From Pelobates cultripes (Eukaryota > Chordata > Amphibia > Anura > Pelobatidae): DNA of 64,000 bases. The stretch is from NCBI GenBank assembly GCA_933207985.1, contig OW240913.1, forward strand, positions 104,706,605 through 104,770,604, read 5' to 3'. Numbering within the stretch: position 1 is the first letter of the stretch; each line of letters begins with the position of its first letter. A program made the position numbers and the translations under genes. A model generated the notes under the pieces. That model had not been told where the DNA came from. It made no database searches and saw only the letters and a list, made by a program, of their open reading frames with translations. Shown here piece by piece: positions 42,913 through 55,489 of the stretch.

Positions 42913-43389
42913 AGGGACACTCTGACCATCTAAAGCACTTTAGCTTGCGGAAATGTTATATGTGTGAAGAGTGTGTACTCTTTTTTCATGTTACAAAAAG
43001 TTCAGATTTTAATAGAAGTTCACACTTTAATAAATTAACATTGTCATACCCTCTTGCTTTTCATTCAGAAAACAGGTGCTGTTATGTCCTGGTTTGTTTT
43101 GCCCAGAGAAGCCAAATTAAAGGGGCAGCTAATTGCTTAGAGCACCTGCCTTGCAGAGGCTTATTTTTGAGCAACATTGGGAAGTCTGTGATTGGAGAGA
43201 CACAGAAAGTCTGGGGAAGGAGAGGGATTGCAAAAGCAGACAAGAGATTTATAGCTTTTACAAACTGTTTTTAGATGAACTCCCAATAAAGGAATGCATG
43301 ATTAAATGCAGGCGTGTTTTCATTTTGGTTATATCTACTAAACAGTGGTTTGTATTTATTGTTTTGTATATGGGCACTGGAGTGTCCAT
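42913..43389 (+). mobile_element. T2-like MITE, 477 bp, TTAA target
   Basis: TTAA lies at 42909-42912 and 43390-43393. The ends are AGGGACACTCTGACC and, inward from the right, ATGGACACTCCAGTG. The open frame of about 109 codons inside has no recognisable protein similarity, and I treat it as chance. Confidence 0.75.
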
Positions 43390-43439
43390 TTAATATTTTT
43401 CCTTTATCAATTGTTCCCAATTTACAAATAAAACTAGAA

Positions 43440-45290
<1,851 letters not shown>

Positions 45291-45294
45291 ATGG

Positions 45295-46325
45295 TTACTT
45301 TGGGGGTGGCCACTGTAGGGCAAAGAAGGAGGTTAAAGATATTAAAGTGTCTAGTTGTTAAGGAAGCAGGGACCTTCCTGCTTCCCCCTCAGTGTGCAGT
45401 GGTAGCCAGGCAGCAGGTTCTGGCAGTATTTTGCTCCACCCTGATTCCATTTAGCTCTGCAAATATTACATCTAGCTCCACCCCCACCTTAAGGACTTGC
45501 AGCCGGCTATTAAAGCTCTACCTTTCACCGGCCCCTGTGTGTGCAAGCTATGTTGGTTGCCCGACGCCCCTGCTGCCATGGTGCTCTGTGCGGTTGTACA
45601 GCTTGCACACCCTTAAAGCCAGCCCTGGAGGGAGAAATAAGAGAAATTAGCACAGACACAAGTGCAGATTATACAACATCCACTAGACCCCAAGATCAAG
45701 ACTGTTCTCCCTGCCCAAAATGCAAACAATAGGGAGGGGTGATAATATAAATTGTTGCCTGTACAATGGGTTTAAAACAGGAGACCCTATGGAGATGAAG
45801 GAAACACATGGAGATTGAGCAAAATTGTTTTTTTTTGCTTAGGGCTGTATAATTCCATGCATTGGTGATGCATATCTTTTATATAGAGATACACAGAAAC
45901 CTATACTGTCTTCTTCATATGATATATCACAGTCATTGTTTGAGCCAATCAGTACATACAATACTGTTGTAATGCATTGTGTTGATTTCTACATAGCATA
46001 TATGATGTAAAGCTGTATATTGATATAAATTAGTCTGGATTCAATATAACTGTGAAAAAAACAAGGCTGTACAAAAAATATAAATTTTATTAACATGTTT
46101 ATAGAAGAAGGTGGACAGTCAACTGTTATAAACTACATTGTCCTCAAACATTTGGTAGCATTCAACAAAAATCAGATAGTCTACTCTCTAAACTATTTAA
46201 TTATTCAAAGCTCAATTAAAGGGATTACTAGATGTTATGATTGCCTCCGGTCTAGCAGGAGGTTGGATCACTTGGATGTCCTGGTTCCCGAAGTTGGAGA
46301 GTTGAACGCTGCTTCAAGCGGTAGA
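45295..46325. other. Intergenic DNA, unclassified repeat-like patch
   Basis: 45380-45620 is GC-richer, with a GTGCAAGCT...AGCTTGCAC inverted pair (45541-45549 and 45599-45607) and an AAAGCCAGCCCTG word that resembles one hAT end. No opposite end or duplication was found. The remainder is AT-rich. Confidence 0.4.
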
Positions 46326-46329
46326 AACC

Positions 46330-47570
46330 TGTAAGTGTAGAATATCCCACTAGCTATAGTAAAGCTAGGATTCCCGATTCCCTACAACACGAGTCGAGGC
46401 TGCGAGTTGAGGGTAAAACGAACTGAGTTTAATGGCACACCGATATGGCAATTTATGCAAGTCCCCAGGTCCAGGGACAGCCCCCTCTGGACCTGATGGA
46501 ACACAGGTACAACAAAAGGATTCAACCAATCACATTGCACTGTATCATTCAAAATAGTACCCGCCCAGCTTGGAGATAATGAGTCCAACGGTTATACAAT
46601 CTAGTTATCTCCAAGCGCCCAAAACAGTATAAAAATATATAACTTCAACATTTTGATGAGAATACAGCTCGTTCGACTATTCATTCGGTAGCTCAGATCT
46701 GAGCGCCTCAGGTATACGAATTGCACTCAGATCCCATGAACAGAACAGATGGTTTCTGTCATACAAAGTCTTATTCGTTGCCATGTTTTAAGGTCGGTCA
46801 ATGGACAGCGGGACCTTGACCTAAAACTCATGGAGCGAGTGTCGGCTACACATTTGCACGAAACCCCGCTCTCAGTATGGTTGTCCCAGCTTGGAAGGGG
46901 TACTTTCTATGCTAGGTTTGGAGTAGCATAGAGGTAGTTGTTTGCAGGAGTGTATATTGTAAGTTTCCACCATTATACAATGGATTTGTTCTGCTGACAA
47001 GTATCAGTTTCAGATAGGAACCGTGTGGGTGTTTTTGTCGTTTGTCCGTCTCTAAAGTCTTGAGTCAGTTCGATGCGTGTAGTGGTTTCGTGGATTCCGT
47101 TATATACCTGCTGTTATGTGGTTCTGGATTTGTAGGCTCAGGCCTTATGTTGTCACGTGGGGGTTTGTGGGCTCCTAAGTAGTGTGGTTGAGTAACATTG
47201 CGTGTGGGTTAATAGGTCGGTCTCTTTGTTGCTGCATTGATGTGCTGAGTGTATTTTTTAGTGGAAGTGTTCTTGGGAGTGGGGGGAGGATGGGAGGGGA
47301 AAGGGGAGGCGCCCCAGTAGTGTCTAGGTGGTATCCCGTGGCGCTGGCATTTCCCAGTGTGGGTGTTTCGGTGGTGGTTCGGTACTTTTAAAGGTGACCG
47401 GGGTTAATTGGCGGCACACACCAAGTGCAGGTTGGTCCGTCGTTCGTATATATGAATGCGTAGATATAACCGTTTGTACAGTCTGGATACCGAACAGAGT
47501 ACTGGATGAACAAAAAGGGGTTACTTCTATAATGGTTTGGAGAGTTCTTGTAACACTAGATTACTAGAAC
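46330..47570. other. LTR-like or unclassified element sequence
   Basis: This GC-richer 1.2 kb begins with an inverted CTAGCTATAGTAAAGCTAG motif and includes CTTGGAGATAA...TTATCTCCAAG (46570-46580 and 46605-46615). It looks like LTR or untranslated element sequence, but contains no recognisable protein motif, and boundaries are unknown. Confidence 0.35.
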
Positions 47571-48830
47571 CATCTTTACTGTTTATGATGCCCAAAGTAA
47601 ACCATTTGCCCATTAACTGGGTCCCCACCAGGCTCCAAGAGTTCCTGGTGGTCTGGTGACATGGCTGGCTGACCACTTTCAGCCAATGACTGGCATTCTG
47701 TGCAATGAAAGTTGCACAGAATTGACATTAGCCAGTCTGGAACTATAGTCCTGGCCTGGCTGATGACCGTCCAATGACACTCCAATGAGATGGAGTTGCA
47801 CCTCCGGCACAGAGGGGTTAAACTTCCTACGTGCATTGTTTTAAAGTGAAATGCACGTACAGTCTCCAAGTACCATGATCACTTCAAATCACTGATATGG
47901 TCATTGAGTGTAGAGTTTCCTTTTGAATTAGATCAAACTTTCACAAAATAATCATTGGGGTGCAGAATAACAGGAATAATAAAAATCTGAGGGAGATTAA
48001 ATGTAATTATTATGGTTTGTGTATTATGCATTATTCATTGTACCGTATTCCTAATTTAGTTCTTTGTTTGTGGTATAATTGCTACAAATGATTTTACCTT
48101 TACTGGATACCAATTACATCTGCAGTATGTTTTGTCCAGTAGACTGGGGCAGTTATTAGTTTATCCTCATCTGTGGATTTTCTGGTCAGTGACCATGATC
48201 TGAGTTCCATATGTGTTCCGATTGGCTGACAATCAATCAGAATGAAGCTTTGATTATAAATGGGTCAGTTATCTGTCTTTTTTTTTTCTAGTTTATCTCC
48301 CTGCAGCCGTTCAACCTTTCAATAAAATGTAGGACTTCTTGCAGCAATAAAATGCATAGAAGGCAGTTCTCATTAATTTTACATACATATTTGAACTTGT
48401 CTTAGTGTGCTATTTCCCATAAAAGCCATTTATATTATGGCTTTACTAACCCTTTATTTTTAGCAATGGAATGCTTACTCATCTAGGAGTTTCCAAGCCC
48501 TTCACTTATAAGTTAAGATAAAAGATTGTTCACAGTAATACATTTATGGCTACACTAAAGAAGATTTATGTGTTCTATTCTACTATCTGTATCTGCAAAA
48601 CTGACACGGAGTAACATTCCATCTATGATATATATATATAATGTATCTGATTCTGTGCTATTTGTTTTAAGCTTGTTGACTGAAATTTATTCATTCTTGC
48701 ATTTTAGTCTAAAGTTTAATTCACTTGAGCACCACAATTTGCAAATATTTAATGGAGTTTCAGTGCGTACCGATGTTTGTGAAGCCCCTAACTTAAATAT
48801 GTTTAACATTAAACCATTAAACCAGAACTC
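47570..48830. other. Intergenic DNA, no gene seen
   Basis: Contains TGGCTGACCACTTTCAGCCA-like short inverted words near 47660-47690 and AT-rich sequence. No supported gene. Confidence 0.4.
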
Positions 48831-48834
48831 GAAA

Positions 48835-49230
48835 AATCCCAGGTGCCAGGTTGCCATGGCGATTAAGAATTTTGTCCTGGCACCTAGGATTTGCCAGCTG
48901 GTTCCTTCCTTCTCCTGTCTTTCTATCTCTATGTGCCGGGAGGAAGTGCAGAGAACTGTTATTTCTTCCTCCCGGCGCAGAAAAGAATGTCAAGCTGGCA
49001 GGACACCAAGTAAAGACGGCTGCTTGCTGCTTATTCCGCAGCGCATGCTGCCCACCCATTATCTGCACAGCCTCAGCACTGGGAGGAAGTAATTGCAGTT
49101 ACCTCACTTCCTCCTCCCAATGCACAGAGAGCTGCACAGGGCAAGTAGAGTCTCAGAGCCATACACATGCAGTTTGCATAGTTGTGAGCTTCACGACAGA
49201 GAGTGAGATCCCCATACTTCCTATTTAGAA
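48835..49230. repeat. Repeat with two GGAAG hairpins
   Basis: CCAGGTGCCAGG and CCTGGCACCTAGG form an inverted pair near the left edge (48838-48892). GCCGGGAGGAA (48935-48945) pairs perfectly with TTCCTCCCGGC (48966-48976). GGGAGGAAGT (49081-49090) pairs with ACTTCCTCC near 49106. It is a GC-richer island within AT-rich DNA, probably a DNA-transposon remnant. Confidence 0.5.
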
Positions 49231-49613
49231 GTGGTACCCATGGGTCTGGTGGAAGGATTACCCCAACGCTTTAGAATAGTTTAGTGAACAGAAGGTAGTA
49301 CTGAACTTTGTTTGTTTGTTTTTAATATGTTTAATATTAAATGTGTTTGTAGTTCATTATTGACCATAAACAACATGTTGTCTGTGATTTATTGAAACAC
49401 TAACTTCTTTAGCCTCTTAAGTCCCCATATATAAATGAGCGTTGGTTGAATCAAAAATATTGCACTCTGCTCCTGTGCTGGATAGTCCTTGTTTTACTAT
49501 TCATCTGTTTACCCCACAGTCTATTTAACAGGATACATTACTACAAGCAACAAGTTGTCATAGAAAAAGCATGATGCACAGATTTATTCCCAAACCAGTA
49601 ACATGAACTGTTA

Positions 49614-50210
49614 AAGGGAAAATCTAAGCATCAAAATCCCTTTTTCTTAATTAAGTGATGTTGATGGCATTATTGCTGCATCTGCAGTCTGTTGAATGAA
49701 AACAGTGCCATTTCTGAGACACTTCCTGAAAGAATATTCTATACACCATAACCATTACAGCATGTTGTAGTGGTTATGGTGAGAGAGTTGCCTTGCAAGT
49801 AGTCAAACTGTTTTAAAGTGTTTTGGCTTCCTTACTGTTGTTTAATTGGCATCACACCCTGCTTCTTCTCAGTAACCAGGAAATTTGGAGGCTCCTGCTT
49901 AGAAAACTTCCATTGCGTTCCTGAGATGATGAGTGCATGGTTAGCTTCTTGGCTAGCTGAGCTTAGCTCAAATAAAGAGCATCCAAATCTCCTATGGCTG
50001 TAGTGGAAGAGAGGAGCAGCCCCTGGCTGACCCTTTGTAAAAGGTAAATCCATTCCAAAATGGTTTGTCTACTTCAAATTGGAGTGGGAGAAGGACAATG
50101 ACCCCAGTCTCTTCCACTACAGCCATAGGAGATTTGGATGCTCTTTATTTGAGCTAAGCTCAGCTAGCCAAGACGCTAACCATGCACTCATCATCTCAGG
50201 AACTTAACCA
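49614..50210. mobile_element. MITE-like element containing a 96-bp inverted repeat
   Basis: The left edge TTAAAGGGAAAATC is T2-like. CCATAACCATTACAGC/GTAGTGGTTATGG forms a hairpin near 49747-49780. Arms 49917-50012 and 50108-50203 are inverse complements with one visible mismatch. A right terminus was not found. Confidence 0.6.
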
Positions 50211-51190
50211 CTCTTTTAATTTCTACATTGCCATCAGTTATATCTGTACTTCAGAGAAGTGTGAAAGCATTTTCATTGACTATTGGATACCATAAAATAT
50301 ATAAACAAATCTTCATGATCTGTTCACTAAAAATTAAGATGCTGTAAATTGACATTTGAGTTGCATAATTTGTTTCAAAATAACCAAACTGGAACAAGTT
50401 TCCACCTTTAAAGATTTTTTTCTACTAAATATTCAGCCCAATTTTACAAATCACGTATTCACTTACCACAAAAATTAGCATTTTGTAAGCACCTTCTGAA
50501 TTGTTATGTACTGGGTGTTGTGGTTCTGTGTTGTATACAGTATTCTGAAATTATAATTATGCCTGGAGCTTTTTTTATACCTAGAGGTTACGGTCTATGA
50601 TAAGCACTGTGCTTCAAATGTTGCCATTATAGTACAGGAATAAGTAAAAGCTCAGTATAAAAGAAATGTTAAAAAAAATTGTGATTTCTACACAACACAC
50701 ATTACTGACATCTCCGTCAGTGTAATCAGAAAGATGGTTTTATTCAAAGAGATTTATTTCAATTAAAGTTGAGACCCTGCGACCCATCCACTGTGCCCCG
50801 CAAGACGACATTCCAATCCCCACATTTTTACCTTTGAAAATAAATGAAGCTAATCTATTTTGGTAGATAGGGTAAGTGTAACATTTGATCTGGCACAGCT
50901 TGAACAAGACAACCTTCTCTGTATGGCAACAGATACCATAACATCAAAGAAGGTATTAAACATCTAATTCAATCGGAAAACTCGTTGTTATATTAAAAAA
51001 GGAAGGATTAGCTCCCTGCTGTGTAAGATAGGTGTGAAAATATAAAGCAGTATTGACAAAGAGAATTAAAAGAGAAGTTAAGGAGTAGAGAAGTTAAGGA
51101 TTATTCTCTCAACTCGAAATATTCCCAAACTAGCTAAATTGTTTAAATGCCAATTTGAAAAGTAATAATGTATTGTATGATTTATGTCCA
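50210..51190. other. Intergenic DNA, no gene seen
   Basis: AT-rich and single-copy-looking. No supported feature. Confidence 0.45.
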
Positions 51191-51192
51191 TT

Positions 51193-51775
51193 AAATATTT
51201 TTAAAGAAATATTCCAAGCACCATAACCTTTACAACATTTTGTAGTGGTTATGGTGCCAGGAGTGCCCTGATGTTTCCCACTGTAAGTAGAGCAGATGGA
51301 CTGATTGCCTGTGGTCCATCGGGAGTTGCTTCCAGCCTACACTACTGTTCAGTAAGAGTCAGAAGCTCCTGCTCTGAAACTTCCTACAGTCCCATCAGTT
51401 GATCTCTGTCAGCCAATGAGTTAAAAGGACAATATAGGCACGCAGACCACTCCATCTCAATGAAGTGGTCTGTGAGCAGTTCCCCTGTCTACTTCACCCT
51501 GACAAAATACAATAATTACCTTGCAGGTTTAACTCATGCTTTGCATGAGGACTTCCAGTGTCAGCTAAAAGCCCACAGGAAAGTATTAATTTAATACATT
51601 CCGATGGGGTAGTCGTAATGCAATTGCAGGACTCAACGCATGTTAGGTTCAACTCCCGCTGGCTGACATCGGAGGAGGAGGAGCGGAGACAGAGCCTGAT
51701 CAGGTAAGCGACAAACTTTATTTTAAATCTTTCAATCCTGTGAGGGGGCACAATAGTGTACTATAGTGCTAGGAT
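51193..51775. mobile_element. Two T2-like MITEs, adjacent or nested
   Basis: The first starts TTAAAGAAATATTCCAAGC with the ACCATAACC.../GTAGTGGTTATGG hairpin seen at 49747. The second begins at TTAA 51421-51424, reads AAGGACAATATAGGCACGCAGACCAC, and ends near CTATAGTGCTAGG at about 51760-51773. Both lack coding capacity. Confidence 0.55.
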
Positions 51776-51863
51776 TCAACTTTGCACCATCATTGCACAG
51801 CTGTGATGTTGTGTATGTTTAAACATTATTTAATTGATAAAGATGCCTCTGGTACACACAATG

Positions 51864-52021
51864 GGTTATTCACTAAACTGAGAATTCAAGGTGCATTTCA
51901 AATTTATGGCCAAAATAGCTAAATTGGGAAGATTCTCTAAGCCAGCTGTGCTTCAAGTTCAGTTATGTTGGCCTAAAATTCTAAATTCACTTTGAATTTT
52001 CACTTTAGTGAATTACCCTGT
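51864..52021. mobile_element. Palindromic MITE, GGGTTATTCACTAAA family, complete copy
   Basis: The left end GGGTTATTCACTAAACTGAG and the right end CTTTAGTGAATTACCC are inverted, as are the inner GAATTC/AATTTCAAA words, GGCCAAAA and TTGGCC. Related copies are at 59164-59343 (complete) and half copies near 38590, 40570, 52080 and 56235. Confidence 0.7.
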
Positions 52022-52074
52022 AACTAAGGAATTACTGCTTTTTTTTATATAGTAGATGAACCATTGCCGCAGAC

Positions 52075-52950
52075 TCACAGGGTTATTTACTAAAGTGAGA
52101 GTTCAAATGAGTTCAGAGTGAATTTCAAATTTAAGGCCAGAGGAGTGGAATGGAAAGTATAGCTCACTTGTTTGGAATAAAAGCCACACAAAAAAAATAG
52201 CATGGACACTCAGGACCAATGGAGAGTGCACCACTTAGCGGACAAGGGCACATGTATGAGTGTGGGAATGGATGAAACACGATTGGCTGTTTGTTATGGG
52301 TGGGAGTGTAGGATGTGAGGAAGTGGGTGGTGACAAATTAAGCTGACCTCGTGCCCCTTAGGATCCTTGTCACAGCTTGACGGGGGGCATGTCCTTGATA
52401 AATAGGGTTGGAGATGGTTTGCAGGTAGATGAGTAAGGGGAAAATGGGCGGGTCTCTTCCTCCCCTGTCTCTTATGGTAAACCATAAGGGGTACCAGGTT
52501 GGACATGTCCCCACCGAGCTGAAAGCCGGCTGGTGGGGATCCCAAAAGGGAAGAGGAATTTATTATGCTGAGTGAGGAGGTGAGAGCCTTTGGGAAGGGG
52601 TGAATTAGATTGGCAAGGACGTTTTGATTACATTAAGGGCATACCTTATGACATTATGCACCGTTGTTTATATGTTAAGTTATGTTCGCTTTAAGTTATT
52701 TATATGTACAGTTTTATACAAAATGGATGCGTTATACAGTATTTGTATGCTTTAATAAATGCTGTGGCATGTTATATCCAAAGATTTACTGCCTGTTGTT
52801 TTTTGGGGAGTTCATGGTTGGTTTAAGGAGGATATCTCATTCAATGTCCACTACATACATACAAGTAGGAGACCAAGTGTAAGGTTGTGAGACCACACAA
52901 TATTTTACCCTTGGTTTCAATTGGAACTTGGAAAGTATGAATAGTTAAAT
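52075..52950. other. MITE half plus LTR-like sequence
   Basis: 52078-52140 is a half copy of the GGGTTATT family. 52170-52880 looks like a solitary LTR: GC-rich and T-rich zones are followed by a TTTAATAAATGC polyadenylation-like word at 52751 and a TTGTTTTTTGGGGAG stretch. The ends and duplication are not determined. No gene motif. Confidence 0.35.
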
Positions 52951-53560
52951 GAATAATTTAATAAAGTTTTTTTTAACAAATAAGATCAGTGAAAGTGTGA
53001 AATAGCATTTACTGAGGTGAATGAACAGGAAATGGACACTTCTCTGGTCATGAATTTCATCATTTGAGAGGAGAAAGTGTTTCCCGTTCCTTAAATTTTC
53101 AGATTGTAGTCATATTGTTGCCTATTGAAATGAATCACTGTCACATCAGACTGTAAAGTATATAAAAGCTTTTAGAATAAAATAACAAAGCTAAATATTT
53201 TCTAAGATCCAAGATGTAACCCTTAGGTGTAAAATAAGGTTAAAGCAATGTTTGTGCAGTTTATGGCTAGTAAGTGGGCAATATATTAGAGCAATATATA
53301 ACTGACTTTTACATCTAAAGTATGTATTTTGATTGATAAAATTTGTATAATTCTTTATGAATAATTGTTAAATTAATCAATGTTTAGTGGATTGACCTTC
53401 AGTATGAGGCTTTATAGATTAAAAAATTACTGTTAAAAAGGCAAGTTATACATTTTTGTGTAACCTATAGTAATGCGATTGATTGTTGTGCCATTACTCC
53501 ATCACTAATGGTAATGTTTAGAATGATGCCTATAAAGGGGGAAGTCAGCATGATGTCTGG
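52950..53560. other. AT-rich DNA, no gene seen
   Basis: Nothing recognisable. Confidence 0.45.
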
Positions 53561-53564
53561 GTAA

Positions 53565-53895
53565 GGTTAGGTTTGGAGGTAAGGTTTGAAGCAAAGTTGG
53601 CCTGGGCAGGGAGTATGTTTTGGAGCAAGGTTGGTTTTGGAGGTAGGAGTTAAGGCTTAGCGTAATGTTGATTTTGGAGGTAGGGGGTAAGGTTTGGGGT
53701 AAGGTTGGTTTTGGAGGTAGAGAGTCAGATTAGTGTTGGAGGTGGGGGTAACGTTTGGGGTAAGGTTAGTTTTGGAGGTAGGGGTACGGTTTAGGGTAAG
53801 GTTGGTTTTGGAGGTAGGGGTAAGGTTTGTTTAAGTTTGGTTTTGAAGGTAGGGGGTTAAGGCTTGGGGTAAGGTTATGTTTGGAGGTAGCTTAA
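53565..53895 (+). repeat. Minisatellite, GGTAAGGTTGGTTTTGGAGGTA units
   Basis: About eight degenerate units of 35-50 bp repeat GGTAAGGTT(T/G)G and TTTTGGAGGTAGGG. Unit length varies because sub-blocks are lost or gained. Strand asymmetry is strong: the plus strand is G/T-rich. Confidence 0.8.
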
Positions 53896-53940
53896 AGTTA
53901 GACATTCCTTAAACAACAGCACTTTGGAGGCAGGTACTGA

Positions 53941-54200
53941 TTAAAAGGACACTCCACTGCCAAAATACAAAAAATAAAAAATCACTGTACAGTAAGTATA
54001 CAACAGTGAAAATATAAATGGTTTTAATTGCGCATTTTGAAAAAGCTTGAAAAAGCTGCAGGTCTCATGATGCAGCCTTGCTGCCGCCTTTCTTCCCTAG
54101 CCCAGACTTTCTGTGACTGTCCAATGCAGTGCTGGACCTGGATCACAGAGGTTGCTATCGTAACCAGACCCTGGAGTTGCATCTGTTAAAGAGGGTCTCA
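53941..54200. mobile_element. T2-like MITE, same subfamily as 8442
   Basis: It starts at TTAA (53941-53944), with AAGGACACTCCACTGCC and then AATCACTGTACA, AAAAGCTGCAGGTCTC and GACTGTCCAATG, in the same order as at 8442-8690. The right end is not found. Confidence 0.6.
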
Positions 54201-54985
54201 GACAAGCTATTATCCCCCTTGCAAAACCTTTATTTAATATATTGGCATTTTTGCAATATACCAAATACATTTCCCCAGTGGGCACTTTCAGTGCTCCCTC
54301 TCAATTCCAGCATTCTGTGTACGAGTCAGAGCTCGTACAAGTCCCTGTGGCAACACTCTGACTCACTGAGTGAGTGCCACACAAGAAGCATCCATAATTT
54401 TGTAGTTATTATATGCATTGTTGTTACCTCACCTCCTTAGGTGTATTACGTGAGTTTTAGCAATGTGATGGGTATCTAAATATTACCTACCTCTTCAGCC
54501 AGTGGTAAAACTGAGTGTGTATATATGTAAGTGAGTGTTCCTTCCTTCCCAGCCCTACCAGCATGTGGTGATTTCCTTCTCATAACAAGTTTGTTTAATA
54601 ATTGCAGTGACTCGAAGTGCACAATCTTAGGTTTACTATTAGAAAATGTACATATGTAATATAATCTTTGCGATCCGCTGCACCAATGTACAAGGCTGTA
54701 TTGTAGTTATTTTCTAGTGTTATTTTAATCATTTTAAATGAATCCCCCAAGTGCGTCCAGACATTGCGTCCCCACCACAAAATAATTATTTTGAAATGTA
54801 TTTATTTGGTAAGGTTTGTTTCTGGTATTATTTTTAAAGGTAGTTGAGATGTAGTAGATATCTCTATGGTTTTTCTTTTTATCAGAGCCTACACAGCAAC
54901 AGCAAAAACATAATATACAGAGATCCAATTTTAATATGGGGGTAAAAGGTTTTTGATCCAGGGAGATATCTGACTGACATTCTGG
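54200..54985. other. Intergenic DNA, no gene seen
   Basis: Single-copy-looking sequence. No supported feature. Confidence 0.4.
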
Positions 54986-54991
54986 GGTACA

Positions 54992-55345
54992 TTTACATAG
55001 TTACATAGTTACATAGCTGAAAAGAGACATGTGTGCAACTAGTTCAGCCTTTCTCACATTTGTTTTATGCTGTTGATCCAAAAGAAGGCAAAAAAAAAAA
55101 CAGTTTGAAGCACTTACAATTTTGCAACAAACTAGGAAAAAAAATTCTTCTTGACCCCAGAATGGCAGTCAGATTTATCCTTGGATCAAGCAGTTATTAC
55201 CCTACATTGAACGATTATATCCTTGAATATTCTGTTTTTGCAAGTATGCATCTAGTGGCTGTTTCAACATCTGTATGGAGTCTGATAAAACCACTTCTTC
55301 AGGCAGAGAATTCCACATCCTTATTGTTCTTACAGTAAAAAAAAA
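54992..55345 (-). mobile_element. LINE/SINE 3' end, minus orientation
   Basis: The right-to-left 3' end is a TTACATAGTTACATAG tail at 54992-55017, preceded by a block containing GAAAAGAGAC and TTCAGCCTTTCTCA. Upstream minus-strand sequence around 55300-55335 resembles the CR1/Rex1 RT tail region before the 3' untranslated region (RMWNSLPEE-type residues in a broken frame). Confidence 0.55.
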
Positions 55346-55354
55346 ACTTTATAG

Positions 55355-55488
55355 TTACATAATAACAAGTTGGAAAGCTCAAACGGGGGGGGGGGTGCCT
55401 TCTTTTGGATTAACAGCAACAACAGATGTGAGAAAGGCTGAACTGGATGGATGGAAATCTCTTTTCAGCTATTTAACAATGTAAGGTG
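55355..55488 (+). mobile_element. Same LINE/SINE 3' end, plus orientation
   Basis: GCCTTCTTTTGGATTAACAGC, GATGTGAGAAAGGCTGAACT and CTCTTTTCAGCTATTTAAC match the inverse complement of 54995-55090. Two copies therefore lie back to back with their tails pointing outward. Confidence 0.6.
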
Positions 55489-55489
55489 T

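Noticed and set aside
42945..43274. 109-codon forward frame
   Set aside because: Lies wholly inside a TTAA-flanked MITE and shows no domain.
45590..45640. hAT terminus (AAAGCCAGCCCTG)
   Set aside because: No matching opposite terminus or 8-bp duplication could be found.
48568..49092. 174-codon forward frame
   Set aside because: No protein motif; it spans a hairpin-bearing repeat and AT-rich flank, and codon texture is not protein-like.
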